A stretch of DNA of 64,000 nt from Spirosomataceae bacterium TFI 002. Lineage in GTDB: Bacteria > Bacteroidota > Bacteroidia > Cytophagales > Spirosomataceae. Location: the NCBI GenBank assembly GCA_900230115.1, contig LT907983.1:5316774-5380773 (forward strand), read 5' to 3'. The translations under genes were made by a program, and so were the position numbers. The notes beneath the pieces were generated by a model. That model saw nothing but the letters and a program-made list of their open reading frames with translations. It was not told the origin of the DNA and did not search any database. Shown in pieces: positions 52,560 to 62,087 of the stretch. Within the stretch, counting starts at the first letter, position 1. Every line of letters starts with the position of its first letter.

Positions 52560-54283
52560 AAAGAGGCTGTCTCAAAAGGGCAGTCTCTTTTTTATAGATT
52601 TTTTTGTAACTTCAGTTATGAAAAAAGGAGTCAAAAAGAAGCCTGTATTTAAGGATTATGATCCTTATCAGCTATCCCTTCTTCCTCCATCGTTAAATGA
52701 ATTAATTCCCGAAAATCACGTGGTTCGATTGGTACAAAGAATCATAGATGAGATAGATATTGATTCATTATTGCAGAAGTATTCTGGAGGCGGAAGTTCA
52801 TCATTTCATCCACGAATGATGTTAAAAATTATTATTTACGGCTATATCAGCAATATTTATTCCTCTCGAAAAATAGAAGAAGCCGTCAGTTCAAACATTC
52901 ACTTCATGTGGCTTGCTGGCATGCAGCGACCAGACCATAATACAATAAACCGATTTAGAACGGATAGATTGAAGTCGGTATTGAAAGAGGTTTTTGGTCA
53001 AGTCGTTTTACTGATGGCAGATCAAGGACTGGTAGATTTAAAGACGGTTTATGTGGATGGAACCAAAATAGAGGCCAATGCCAATAAATACACTTTTGTA
53101 TGGGGCAAGTCTATAAAGCGGAATACAGAAAGGATAAAAGAACAGCTTAAAGACCTTTGGAACTATGCCGAAAAGGTAGCCTCCGAGGAGATGAAAGATA
53201 ACTCGCCCACTATTTTTGAAAAGATAGATTCTCAAAAAGTAGAACAGACTATCGGGCAAATCAATCAAGCCTTAAAAGGCAAAGAAGTAGATCCGAAAGT
53301 GAAGCAAAAGCTGAATTATGCAAAGAACAATTGGCCAAAGAATCTAAAGAAATACGAAGTTCAGCAAAAGCTGATGGGTGATCGAAACTCCTATTCCAAG
53401 ACAGATCCAGATGCCACTTTTATGCGAATGAAAGACGACCACATGCTCAATGGTCAGCTAAAAGCGGGCTACAACTGGCAGATAAGTACTTGTAATCAAT
53501 GTATTCTAAACTACGACATCTACCAATATGCCAACGATGTATATACCTTACCACTCCACCTAGAAACCTTCAAAGAGCTCTATAAAAAATTACCAGAAGA
53601 AGTGGTGGCCGATGCCGGCTATGGCTCGGAAGAAAACTATCAATATTTAGAGAACAATGAACTTGAGGGCTATGTGAAATACAATTACTTCCATAAAGAG
53701 CAAAAAGCCAAAGGGAAGATAAAGCCTGAAGATGCCTTCAAGTCAGAGAACCTGTATTACGATTCGGAGAACGACTTTTTTATCTGTCCGATGGGTCAAA
53801 AAATGGAGAAAGTCTATGAAAAAACAGAGAAAAGAAAATCTGGATACCAACAACAAATAAGCTTTTATCAAGCAAAAAACTGTGACAATTGCCCATTGAA
53901 AGGAGCCTGCCACAAAGCCAAAGGAAATCGACTTGTCCAAGTCAATCACAATGCAAAAAGATTAAAAGACAAAGCACGACAAAAGCTACTAAGTCCAGAG
54001 GGAATAAAACATCGCTCCCAAAGGCCAGCAGATGTGGAAGCAGTCTTTGGAAACATCAAGCAAAACAAAAACTTCAGAAGATTTATGTTAAGAGGAAAAG
54101 AAAAAGTCCTCATCGAAACGGGCTTGCTCGCCCTTGCACACAATATCCAAAAAATGGCTTCATAAGGGCTATTTCGGCCTCATTTTAAACTCCCCGCACC
54201 AAAACCAGAAGAGATTGTCACAAGAATTACACTTTTATTCAAAAAAGAAGGCTGACCCACGTTTATAATGAGACAGCCTCTTT
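52560..54283 (+). mobile_element. IS1182-like insertion sequence, copy 2
   Basis: 1724 bp with the same 15-bp inverted repeats (AAAGAGGCTGTCTCA) and the same transposase as copy 1, in the same orientation 21.1 kb away. The match points to recent transposition. No clear target duplication. Confidence 0.93.
52618..54165 (+). CDS. IS1182-family transposase, copy 2
   Basis: 515 aa, identical in sequence to the copy at 31492-33039. DDE residues lie in VYVDGTKIEAN, VVADAGYGSEEN and ADVEAVFGNIKQ. Full length and presumably active. Confidence 0.93.
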   Translation: MKKGVKKKPVFKDYDPYQLSLLPPSLNELIPENHVVRLVQRIIDEIDIDSLLQKYSGGGSSSFHPRMMLKIIIYGYISNIYSSRKIEEAVSSNIHFMWLAGMQRPDHNTINRFRTDRLKSVLKEVFGQVVLLMADQGLVDLKTVYVDGTKIEANANKYTFVWGKSIKRNTERIKEQLKDLWNYAEKVASEEMKDNSPTIFEKIDSQKVEQTIGQINQALKGKEVDPKVKQKLNYAKNNWPKNLKKYEVQQKLMGDRNSYSKTDPDATFMRMKDDHMLNGQLKAGYNWQISTCNQCILNYDIYQYANDVYTLPLHLETFKELYKKLPEEVVADAGYGSEENYQYLENNELEGYVKYNYFHKEQKAKGKIKPEDAFKSENLYYDSENDFFICPMGQKMEKVYEKTEKRKSGYQQQISFYQAKNCDNCPLKGACHKAKGNRLVQVNHNAKRLKDKARQKLLSPEGIKHRSQRPADVEAVFGNIKQNKNFRRFMLRGKEKVLIETGLLALAHNIQKMAS

Positions 54284-54303
54284 ACTTTTTGAACTATATG
54301 TAA

Positions 54304-54495
54304 TTACCAATTAGAAATCATTTGATTGACATCATCTTTGGTCTTTCCTAGCTTCTTCTCTAGTCTTCCTACCAATTCATCTTCTTTACCTTCTTCGTAA
54401 ATCAAATCGTCGTCGGTAAGTTCTGCATATTCTTGCTTCAATTTACCTTTAATTACGTTCCAGTTTCCGCTGATTTTATTTTTTAAGCTATTCAT
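54304..54495 (-). CDS. CsbD-family stress protein
   Basis: A 63-aa protein with [20 protein letters not shown] and [20 protein letters not shown], the CsbD-like pattern of general stress proteins. Its molecular role is not known. It lies 20 bp from IS copy 2. Confidence 0.9.
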   Translation of the reverse strand: MNSLKNKISGNWNVIKGKLKQEYAELTDDDLIYEEGKEDELVGRLEKKLGKTKDDVNQMISNW

Positions 54496-54653
54496 TGTTT
54501 TGTGTGTTTATGGTGAATAATAAATTACAGTTAATGACTTAAAAATGCCGTTCCAACTTTATTATCACACTTTTAAACCCCAAAAACCACTAATACATTA
54601 TTAAATACATAGGGACTGTAGAATTTTCGGGAATTCTTGAAACAGATTTTGAA

Positions 54654-54702
54654 ATAAAAAGTGGGATCCGTTGGTGAAAACCAAGAAACCCCACTTTATT
54701 TA
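54654..54702. terminator. Terminator below the FAH-family lipoprotein gene
   Basis: AAAAAGTGGG and CCCCACTTTATTT pair across a loop that holds a second small stem (TTGGT/ACCAA). A and T runs on both sides allow use from either direction; it follows the stop of the gene at 54738. Confidence 0.65.
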
Positions 54703-54737
54703 TAAAACGCCTGAGTTTTCTGTTTTTGAGGAGATTC

Positions 54738-55625
54738 TTAGTCCAGAATTTCCAATTGGATTTCTCCCAAACTACTAAATTGAAGATTTACCTTGGCTGA
54801 TCCAGTTACAGTTGGGTTGGCATACATTGACCCAGTAATAACGACATCTCCCTTTTTAATCATCAAACCGTATTTGGGCAACATATTTACTAAAGCATTA
54901 AGGGCATTTAGGTGCCCGCCATAAATTCTGCTTGAAACTCCTGAGGCTGCTTTTTCACCGTCAATAAAACACTCCACAGCTTCCTCTGCAACATTAAAGT
55001 CTGCAAAATCAATCTTTGTATTTCCCAATAAAAAACCAGCTTGCCCTAAACCAAAAGCCAAAACATGATTTGTATTAGCCGTTTCAGGATTATTGTCAAT
55101 CCCTATTGCGTTTGACTGTGCAAACTCAATGGCTCCAACTGCGTAATCAATTCCGTTTTTAAGCTCTTCAATGGACGTCACTCCATTTGGAAAGTCTTGT
55201 TTGAACACGAAACCAACTTCTCCTTCTATCATCACTTCGCTTCCAGGAAACTTTTTGATCGATATTTTATCGCCGGGGAAGTGCTCATTCGCCTTGAGCA
55301 TGTAACCCATCAATGGATCAAAACTAGCACTATCACCTACTGTACCACCCATTTTCCAACCTGCCAAAACAGCTCCACCGTCCAATTCTTTCTTTAAAAC
55401 TGCCAATTGGAGTTCTGCGGCCTTTTCTCTCTCTAGATCGGGAAAATTGCGAGATAGGTAATCAGTCTTTATATTTTGATTCCTAAAATGGAGGAGCGAA
55501 TCAACTGTGACTTCTGTTTCTGTCATTTCAGTATCATTTTTATTGGTTTGCTCGCCGCAAGACATCATGAATGCTGCGAAAGCGAAAATCCATACATTTT
55601 TTAACATCATATATACATTTTTCAT
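54738..55625 (-). CDS. FAH-superfamily (2-keto-4-pentenoate hydratase-like) lipoprotein
   Basis: A 295-aa protein whose start is a lipoprotein signal (FAFAAFMMSCGEQ, Cys23), followed by a fumarylacetoacetate hydrolase/MhpD-like fold: GWKMGGT, MIEGEVGFVFKQDF, AVGAIEFAQSN, VVITGSMYANP. Such enzymes are normally cytoplasmic; the lipobox predicts a periplasmic, membrane-anchored form. Metal-binding acidic residues (the EGEVGF stretch) are present. It is the last gene of the sugar-acid cluster, so it may act on a keto-acid or be a binding protein. Confidence 0.8.
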   Translation of the reverse strand: MKNVYMMLKNVWIFAFAAFMMSCGEQTNKNDTEMTETEVTVDSLLHFRNQNIKTDYLSRNFPDLEREKAAELQLAVLKKELDGGAVLAGWKMGGTVGDSASFDPLMGYMLKANEHFPGDKISIKKFPGSEVMIEGEVGFVFKQDFPNGVTSIEELKNGIDYAVGAIEFAQSNAIGIDNNPETANTNHVLAFGLGQAGFLLGNTKIDFADFNVAEEAVECFIDGEKAASGVSSRIYGGHLNALNALVNMLPKYGLMIKKGDVVITGSMYANPTVTGSAKVNLQFSSLGEIQLEILD

Positions 55626-55643
55626 TTTCTTAAAATACTTGTT

Positions 55644-56897
55644 TTACCAATCTACTACTGAGCCATCACTTGGATCTAATGGTTCTGGGTTTCTCCAGTT
55701 GTGATCCAGCTTGTCAGATATTTTGTTTTCATCCAACTCTATTCCTAAACCTGGACCAGTTGGAATCATTAAGTGGCCATCCTTCTCTAGTTTGAAAGGA
55801 GTTTTCAAGTATCCTTCTCCTAAAGAAACTTGCTCTTGAACAAGGAAATTAGGAATACTCGCAGCCAATTGAAGTCCAGTTGCTAAAGAAATAGGCCCCA
55901 TAGGATTGTGAGGAGCTATTTGAGCATAATAGGCCTCTGCCATACCAGCTATAACCTTAACCTCTGAGATTCCACCAGCGTGGCACATATCTGGTTGTAG
56001 AATACTTGCGGCCCCTTTTTCTAAAATTTCTCTAAAGCCCCATTTTGTAAAAATTCTCTCACCAGTTGCAATCGGTAAATAAGTACTTCTTGCGATATCG
56101 GCTAAGACATCAATATTTTGTGGTTGACAAGGTTCCTCAATAAACATAGGCTGATATGGCTCAAGCTCCTTAATAAGAATTTTAGAAGTTTGAGGAGAAA
56201 TATTACCATGAAAATCTATTCCAATATCCATAGCATCTCCACCTACTTCTCGTAATGCCGCGAAGTTTTCTACCGCATGTTTAATGAATTGAGGATTTTC
56301 TACCGCTCTTGCTGGGCGATCTTTCGCAACACCAGTTTTAATAACAGTATAACCTTCTGCAACTCTTTGTCTCATTTGCTCTGGAGTGCTCGCTCTTCCA
56401 TAAATACGCACTCTGTCTCTTGTAGGACCACCTAAAAGCTCATATATGGGTACGTTCAAAAGTTTACCTTTTATATCCCACAAAGCATGGTCTATTCCAC
56501 TCAATGCACTCGTAAGGATTGGACCTCCTTTATAAAAAGAATGTCTATATATTGCCTGCCAATGATGTGTCACATCTCTAGGATCTTTTCCAATTAGGTA
56601 TGGCTCTATTTCTTTAATAGCAGTCTGAATTGTCAACGCTCTACCTTCCAATAAGGGTTCTCCCAGACCTACCACACCCGCATCTGTATGAATTTTGAGA
56701 AAAATCCATCTTGGTTTTATCAAAAAAGTCTCAAGTTTTGTGATTTTCACCTTGGTTCTGTCTTTTGGAAAAACCTTTAGCTCTGGTTTCGCAAAGCTTG
56801 TTCCTGGAATGGACATTGCTCCCGCTAAACCCAAGGAAGCAAGAACTTTTCTTCTCGACATTCCGACTTTGTTGTTGTTCATATCGTCGTTTGTCAT
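55644..56897 (-). CDS. Mandelate racemase/muconate lactonizing enzyme family, galactonate dehydratase-like
   Basis: Start chosen at 56897 (417 aa, MTNDDMNNNKVGMSRRKVLA), 35 bp after the MFS gene. MSRRKVLASLGLAGAMS is a Tat-type signal, predicting export. The enolase-fold barrel shows VIKTGVAK, IGIDFHGNISP, FIEEPCQPQN and ATGERIFTKWG (metal ligands Asp, Glu, Glu). Related to D-galactonate dehydratase DgoD (galactonate to 2-keto-3-deoxygalactonate). A second family member lies at 63088. The exact sugar acid is uncertain. Confidence 0.85.
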   Translation of the reverse strand: MTNDDMNNNKVGMSRRKVLASLGLAGAMSIPGTSFAKPELKVFPKDRTKVKITKLETFLIKPRWIFLKIHTDAGVVGLGEPLLEGRALTIQTAIKEIEPYLIGKDPRDVTHHWQAIYRHSFYKGGPILTSALSGIDHALWDIKGKLLNVPIYELLGGPTRDRVRIYGRASTPEQMRQRVAEGYTVIKTGVAKDRPARAVENPQFIKHAVENFAALREVGGDAMDIGIDFHGNISPQTSKILIKELEPYQPMFIEEPCQPQNIDVLADIARSTYLPIATGERIFTKWGFREILEKGAASILQPDMCHAGGISEVKVIAGMAEAYYAQIAPHNPMGPISLATGLQLAASIPNFLVQEQVSLGEGYLKTPFKLEKDGHLMIPTGPGLGIELDENKISDKLDHNWRNPEPLDPSDGSVVDW

Positions 56898-56932
56898 TTT
56901 ATAGATTGTATTTAAATATTTAAAATTAGTTT

Positions 56933-58225
56933 TCAACTCAGTTCTGCTAGTGACACTTTACCTGCCTTTTTGGTCAATAGATGAATGATCAGCCATGCCA
57001 CCAAATAGGTAAATCCGCAAATGGTAAATAATATGTTGTAACCTGCCTCAATGTTTCCAAGGGCTTTATACTTGTCCAGTAAACCACCAATGAGCATAGG
57101 GAAGAGAATACCTCCAAGTGCACCTGCCATTCCACCTATTCCTACTACTGAGCTTACAGCTTGTTTAGGAAACATATCAGACGGAAGCGTGAAAACATTG
57201 GTCGCCCATGCTTGATGCAAAGCCACTGCAAAACTGATTAAGCCAACAGCAACCCACACATTTCCTGCAAACTGGATAAAGATGACAGAGAGTTCTAGAA
57301 TGGCAAAGATTAGCAAAACTGTTTTTCGAGCTTTTATGGTTTCCCAACCTTTTTTGATCAAATAAGAGGATAAATACCCTCCACCAATACTTCCAACTGA
57401 GGTGGCAGTATAGATTATCATTAATTCAACACTGAATTTTTTAAGATCTAACGCGAACGTGGATGCGAAATAGGAAGGCAACCAGAACAGGAAAAACCAA
57501 TATATAGGGTCAATGAGACCTTTACCAGTAATGTACGCCCATGTTTGTGGGTAAGAAAAGAGCTTCGACCATTTCACTGGGTTTTTGTCTTCTTCTGTTT
57601 CAGTTTCTTCTTGACCAGAAGTAATGTATTCAAACTCTTCTGCTGTCAATTTCTTTTGCTTGGAAGGAACTTGGTAAAGCCACAACCAGAAGATCAACCA
57701 TACAAAACCTAAAGCTCCTGTGAACCAGAAAACCTCATGCCAACCATAATTTGCTAGTATAGGAGGAACCAAAATGAGGGCTATCACCACTCCTACGCTA
57801 GTACCAGCGTTAAATATCCCCGTAGCTAAAGCTCTTTCTTTTTTAGGGAACCATTCGGCGACGGTTTTTGCAGCTGCAGGATAGTTACCTGCTTCTCCTA
57901 AGCCTAAACCTACTCGTGCCACTCCAAAGCCAAATGCACTTCTGGCGACGGCGTGAAGCATCCCAGCAACACTCCAAAATACAACTGTGGAAGAATATCC
58001 TTTTCTTGTACCTATTTTATCGATTAACCAACCAAAGAAAAGTAAACCTATTGCGTAGGCTGCAGTAAATGCCATTACTATCCTTGCAAAATCGGTTTCT
58101 GTCCAATCAAACTCCATTTCTAATACAGGTTTTAATAAACCTATAATTTGCCGATCCAGATAGTTAATAGTAGTTGCGAAAAAGAGTAACATTACTATGA
58201 TCCACCTATAATTCTTAATTTTCAT
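56933..58225 (-). CDS. MFS sugar-acid transporter (hexuronate/galactonate type)
   Basis: A 430-aa twelve-helix MFS protein of the anion:cation symporter group: INYLDRQIIGLLKPVLEMEF at the start and GLGLGEAGNYPAAAKTVAEW (the motif after helix 4 of ExuT/DgoT-like carriers). Predicted to import a hexuronate or galactonate with protons. Same operon as the aldolase and dehydratase. Confidence 0.9.
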   Translation of the reverse strand: MKIKNYRWIIVMLLFFATTINYLDRQIIGLLKPVLEMEFDWTETDFARIVMAFTAAYAIGLLFFGWLIDKIGTRKGYSSTVVFWSVAGMLHAVARSAFGFGVARVGLGLGEAGNYPAAAKTVAEWFPKKERALATGIFNAGTSVGVVIALILVPPILANYGWHEVFWFTGALGFVWLIFWLWLYQVPSKQKKLTAEEFEYITSGQEETETEEDKNPVKWSKLFSYPQTWAYITGKGLIDPIYWFFLFWLPSYFASTFALDLKKFSVELMIIYTATSVGSIGGGYLSSYLIKKGWETIKARKTVLLIFAILELSVIFIQFAGNVWVAVGLISFAVALHQAWATNVFTLPSDMFPKQAVSSVVGIGGMAGALGGILFPMLIGGLLDKYKALGNIEAGYNILFTICGFTYLVAWLIIHLLTKKAGKVSLAELS

Positions 58226-58232
58226 TAGCGTA

Positions 58233-58871
58233 TTAGTTTTGAGTTTTTAGAATGTATTTTTCAATATGTTCATGTAATCCTGTCCAATTTTTATTAGCAA
58301 TTAGTTTTTTGTCAAAAAGCTGACTACCAATCCCATAACCTACTGCTCCAGCAGCTTTGAATTCATGGATATTTTCCAAATTCACTCCGCCAGTGGGTAA
58401 TAATTTGATTTGTGACAAAGGACCTTTTAAGTCCTTAATGAATGATGGGCCTAAAGTTGTTGCAGGAAATATCTTGATAACTTTTGCTCCCCAGCTCCAA
58501 GCAGTATAAATCTCAGTGGGCGTGTATGCACCTGGAAATATAGGTATCTCCATCTCCACACATTTTTCTATGACAGCTTTTGATAATATTGGAGTTACAA
58601 TAAACTGAGAACCAGCTTTTAAAGCCCTGTCCAATTCCGTTACATTACAAACTGTACCAGCTCCAATATTCATTTGTCCATTGCTATTTTCAACGCCGTA
58701 AGAAATCATTTCTTCAACACCAGGAGTGTTCATTGTAATTTCTAGGTTGGTAAGGCCCACTTTCTTGCATATTTCGAAAACTGACTTGAAGTCTTCGAAA
58801 GCTATATTTCTAAGTATGCCTACAATGGGAACCTGTTCAAACAATTCCCACGAAAACGATTTATAGTTCAT
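58233..58871 (-). CDS. KDPG/KDPGal aldolase
   Basis: A 212-aa class I aldolase of the Eda/DgoA family: PIVGILRNIAFE, LEITMNTPG (catalytic Glu), AGTVCN, FPGAYTPTEI, VIKIFPATTLG (Schiff-base Lys), LLPTGGVN. It splits 2-keto-3-deoxy-6-phosphogalactonate (or -gluconate) to pyruvate and glyceraldehyde-3-phosphate. It directly adjoins the kinase gene that makes its substrate. Confidence 0.93.
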   Translation of the reverse strand: MNYKSFSWELFEQVPIVGILRNIAFEDFKSVFEICKKVGLTNLEITMNTPGVEEMISYGVENSNGQMNIGAGTVCNVTELDRALKAGSQFIVTPILSKAVIEKCVEMEIPIFPGAYTPTEIYTAWSWGAKVIKIFPATTLGPSFIKDLKGPLSQIKLLPTGGVNLENIHEFKAAGAVGYGIGSQLFDKKLIANKNWTGLHEHIEKYILKTQN

Positions 58872-59864
58872 TTAGTTTTTGTTATGAATTTTGAATATTT
58901 CTGATTGACCAACTATTGTTGACTTTATTAGGATATCATCTGCTACAAACTCTGTTCTACTTGCAATACCCAAAACCTCGATGGCTTTTTTGTACAGCAT
59001 GTTCATATTTTCGCCACCGCACAGAATAATTGGTCGCTGATCAGATGACTCACATACATTCATAAGCTCCTCCCCGATCAATAAACCACTTAAATAGAAT
59101 GAATTATCTGGCTTGTCCATTTCCTTGAAAATGAAGTTTGTTCTTACTTTGAATAGATTGACCAGCATGCTGCTGTCTTTTGCATCCAAAACTCCTTTTG
59201 AAAAAGCTTTAATCGTACTCGCTGTCCAGTCGTTTTGGGCTTCTTTTGTAATTGAGTTGCTCAAAATACTGTGCTCTGAGAGGATTTGATAAAGCTCACC
59301 AGTCAGGTAGGTTTGAAAGTGGTACATCTTGCCTTTTTTTACGAAACAATGTTTAGAATGCGTCCCTGGCAATATGATTATCGTTTCCTGATGCTGATCA
59401 AAGTCCATTAAATGTGCTAATCCTAAGATTTGGACCTCTTCTCCACGCATAACATCATGCTTATCTCGCAAGCCAGAAACTAATATGAGTGGGTTGGGGA
59501 ACGAAGAATTTTTCTCAAATAGCTCAACATCTAATCCCCTACCGTCTTTTATTTCGAATGGCAACTGACCGTAAGGCAGCTCCTTCATCCCAATAGTTGA
59601 GGATGCCATTCCTGATATTACAATGGTGAGTTGATCTATTTCGAAATCAACCTTGCTCTTCAATAAAGCGAGATTGTTTTTCACCACTTCACTGAAAAAC
59701 TCGAACCGTTTATTTTCATTCACCAAACTCATATTTGTTGTAGCAATTCCATCGGCACTCATTACCTCTGCTAAAACCGTATTGGTAGAGCTGTCAATCA
59801 CTCTCAACCGGAAGAAACTTGTCCCCCAATCACAGCCTATTATCATGTTTTTATAGTCTTTCAT
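58872..59864 (-). CDS. dgoK: 2-dehydro-3-deoxygalactonokinase
   Basis: A 330-aa DgoK-like kinase: MIIGCDWGTSFFRLRV is the ATP-binding start, IILPGTHSKHCFVKKGKM and ILCGGENMNMLY are family motifs. It phosphorylates 2-keto-3-deoxygalactonate at C6. Immediately upstream of the aldolase. Confidence 0.93.
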   Translation of the reverse strand: MKDYKNMIIGCDWGTSFFRLRVIDSSTNTVLAEVMSADGIATTNMSLVNENKRFEFFSEVVKNNLALLKSKVDFEIDQLTIVISGMASSTIGMKELPYGQLPFEIKDGRGLDVELFEKNSSFPNPLILVSGLRDKHDVMRGEEVQILGLAHLMDFDQHQETIIILPGTHSKHCFVKKGKMYHFQTYLTGELYQILSEHSILSNSITKEAQNDWTASTIKAFSKGVLDAKDSSMLVNLFKVRTNFIFKEMDKPDNSFYLSGLLIGEELMNVCESSDQRPIILCGGENMNMLYKKAIEVLGIASRTEFVADDILIKSTIVGQSEIFKIHNKN

Positions 59865-59900
59865 TTATTTAAATTGTGGTTATTTAGTATTTTCTAAAAT

Positions 59901-62087
59901 TCAATTGCTCGATTCGTCTATGGCAAAAGCCAGAAACTTTGAACCTCCCTTTAATCCATATTTAGCTCCACCGGCGGCTATCACAACATACTGTTTACCT
60001 TTAACCATAAATGTAGCTGGTGTAGAATAGCCGCCAGCCGGAAGCTTATAATCCCAAACATTTTTACCTGTTTTAGTGTCTATTGCTCGTAATTTTTCAT
60101 CATAAGTAGCTCCTATAAATAGTAAGCCACCTGCAGTAACCACAGGTCCACCATGACTTTCGGTGCCTGTAATAGGGAATCCTTTTTCCATTAGCTCTGG
60201 ATATTCCCCAAATGGAACAGTCCATAAAAATTCGCCAGTATTCATGTCAATTGCATTTAGATTACCCCTGGGTGGTTTGATAGCTGGGTAGCCATCCCAA
60301 TCCAAAAATTGATTATTCCCGTTATTTAAATAAGGTGGATTGTAAGGAAATAGCTTTCCCTCTTCTGTTTTTATATGCTCGACTTTATGAACATCAAACC
60401 TCTCAGATTCTTTACCCAAAAGAAAGTCAACTATCTGCTGTCTGTCTTCCAATTTTAGGTGTTGAAAAGAAGGCATTCTGCTACGTCCAGATTCAATAAT
60501 CGACATGATTTGAGACTCCTTTAAGCGAGCACCTATTTTATCTAAATTGGGAAAAGCTTGATTCACAGGCCCACTTTTATCCATTCCGTGGCATGCACTA
60601 CAGTTTTGATTGAATATCCGCTCTCCTCTGGAACTTCGACCACTAGCTTGTCCTTCTGAAGCTTTTTTCATCTGTATCCACCACAACATATTATTGCCAT
60701 TGACGTATAAAATTCCATTAGGGTCTGTTGCGGCTCCACCCCACTCGGCTCCTCCTCCAATATGATAATACAGCGATCCTTTTTCGCTTGGCGGCATATA
60801 CTTATTACCCGATGCACTGTTTTTGAACCTATCAAGCACAAAAGCATGAGATTCTGGAGTACGATCTGTTATATCTTCTTCTGTAAGTACTTGGTTAACA
60901 AATGCCTTTGGCTTAGTTGGTATGGGCTGTGTAGGCCATGGTTTTTCGCCAGGTAAGGCAGGAGAAACTGGTACTTCTATTTCTTCCACATCAAATAGTG
61001 GCTTTCCTGTATCTCTATCAAAAATGAATACAAAACCATCTTTAGTTGCCTGAGCAACCGCATCTATCTTCTTGCCATTATGAGTGACAGTAATTAGGTT
61101 TGGTGGACATGGGATGTCTTTGTCCCATAAGTCATGATGTACGGTTTGAAAATGCCATACTCTTTTACCAGTTTTGGCATCTAGGGCAATAACGCAATTG
61201 GCAAAAAGGTTTTTTCCTGGCCGTTCTGCTCCATAAAAATCTACAGATGGAGAACCAGTTCCTAAAAACACGCGTCCCCTTTTTTGATCAACAACCATTC
61301 CTGCCCAACAATTGGCCCCACCTAATTTCTTATACGAATCTTTTGCCCATGTTTCATAGCCATATTCGCCTGGACGAGGAATCGTGTTAAAAACCCAAGT
61401 TAGTTTCCCTGTTTTTACGTTAAAAGCTCTGATATTACCAGGAAGTGCACTACCTCCTTCAGAAACTGTAGAACCAATGATAAATGTGTTTTCGAAAATA
61501 ACTCCAGGAGAAGTCGAACGAATACTATAATTATTTACATCATAACCCAATTCGGACTCAGTACCCAACCCTTGGTGTAAATCTACCATTCCTTTGTTGC
61601 CGAAACTTTCAATTAGTTTTCCTGTGTTCGCATTTACGGCTAATAGAAAAGAACCGACAGTATATAGAATTCGCTTATCATCCTTTTCTTCCCAATAAAC
61701 GGTTCCACGCATTGCATGTAAACTCTTTTTTATTTCTGGAATTAGATATGGGTCAAACTTCCATAACTCTTGCCCTGTTGCTGCGTTTAAGGAAAAAAGT
61801 TTATGTCTTGAACTCGTCCCCAAAAGGATACCGTTAACCACTATAGGTTGGCATTGATTTGCTAATGGTTTTTCTAAATCAACCACTTCACCTGTATCAT
61901 ATTCCCAAGCAACTTTTAATGACGAAACATTTTCTGTGTTGATTTGAGTAAGCTCAGAGAATTTTGTTCCACCACTATCGCCACCATAGTATCTCCAATC
62001 TACATCTTGGGGATCTTTGGAAGCTCCACAAGAAACCAAGAAGAATAATAAAAAGAAGCAATAGATAGTCATTGATATTTTCTTCAC
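59901..62087 (-). CDS. PQQ-dependent dehydrogenase with cytochrome c domain, lipoprotein
   Basis: A 728-aa protein. Lipobox FFLVSCGAS (Cys20), then PQQ propeller repeats (AATGQELWKFD, VNANTGKLI, DAKTGKRVWHF, DRDTGKPLF, DTKTGKNVWDY). A cytochrome c domain is inserted near residues 485-570 with CSACH at 496-500 and a later Met (RSRMPSF). Related to membrane-bound glucose dehydrogenases. It would oxidise a sugar in the periplasm and pass electrons to the respiratory chain, feeding aldonic acid to the cluster. PQQ synthesis genes are not in the window. Confidence 0.92.
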   Translation of the reverse strand: MKKISMTIYCFFLLFFLVSCGASKDPQDVDWRYYGGDSGGTKFSELTQINTENVSSLKVAWEYDTGEVVDLEKPLANQCQPIVVNGILLGTSSRHKLFSLNAATGQELWKFDPYLIPEIKKSLHAMRGTVYWEEKDDKRILYTVGSFLLAVNANTGKLIESFGNKGMVDLHQGLGTESELGYDVNNYSIRSTSPGVIFENTFIIGSTVSEGGSALPGNIRAFNVKTGKLTWVFNTIPRPGEYGYETWAKDSYKKLGGANCWAGMVVDQKRGRVFLGTGSPSVDFYGAERPGKNLFANCVIALDAKTGKRVWHFQTVHHDLWDKDIPCPPNLITVTHNGKKIDAVAQATKDGFVFIFDRDTGKPLFDVEEIEVPVSPALPGEKPWPTQPIPTKPKAFVNQVLTEEDITDRTPESHAFVLDRFKNSASGNKYMPPSEKGSLYYHIGGGAEWGGAATDPNGILYVNGNNMLWWIQMKKASEGQASGRSSRGERIFNQNCSACHGMDKSGPVNQAFPNLDKIGARLKESQIMSIIESGRSRMPSFQHLKLEDRQQIVDFLLGKESERFDVHKVEHIKTEEGKLFPYNPPYLNNGNNQFLDWDGYPAIKPPRGNLNAIDMNTGEFLWTVPFGEYPELMEKGFPITGTESHGGPVVTAGGLLFIGATYDEKLRAIDTKTGKNVWDYKLPAGGYSTPATFMVKGKQYVVIAAGGAKYGLKGGSKFLAFAIDESSN

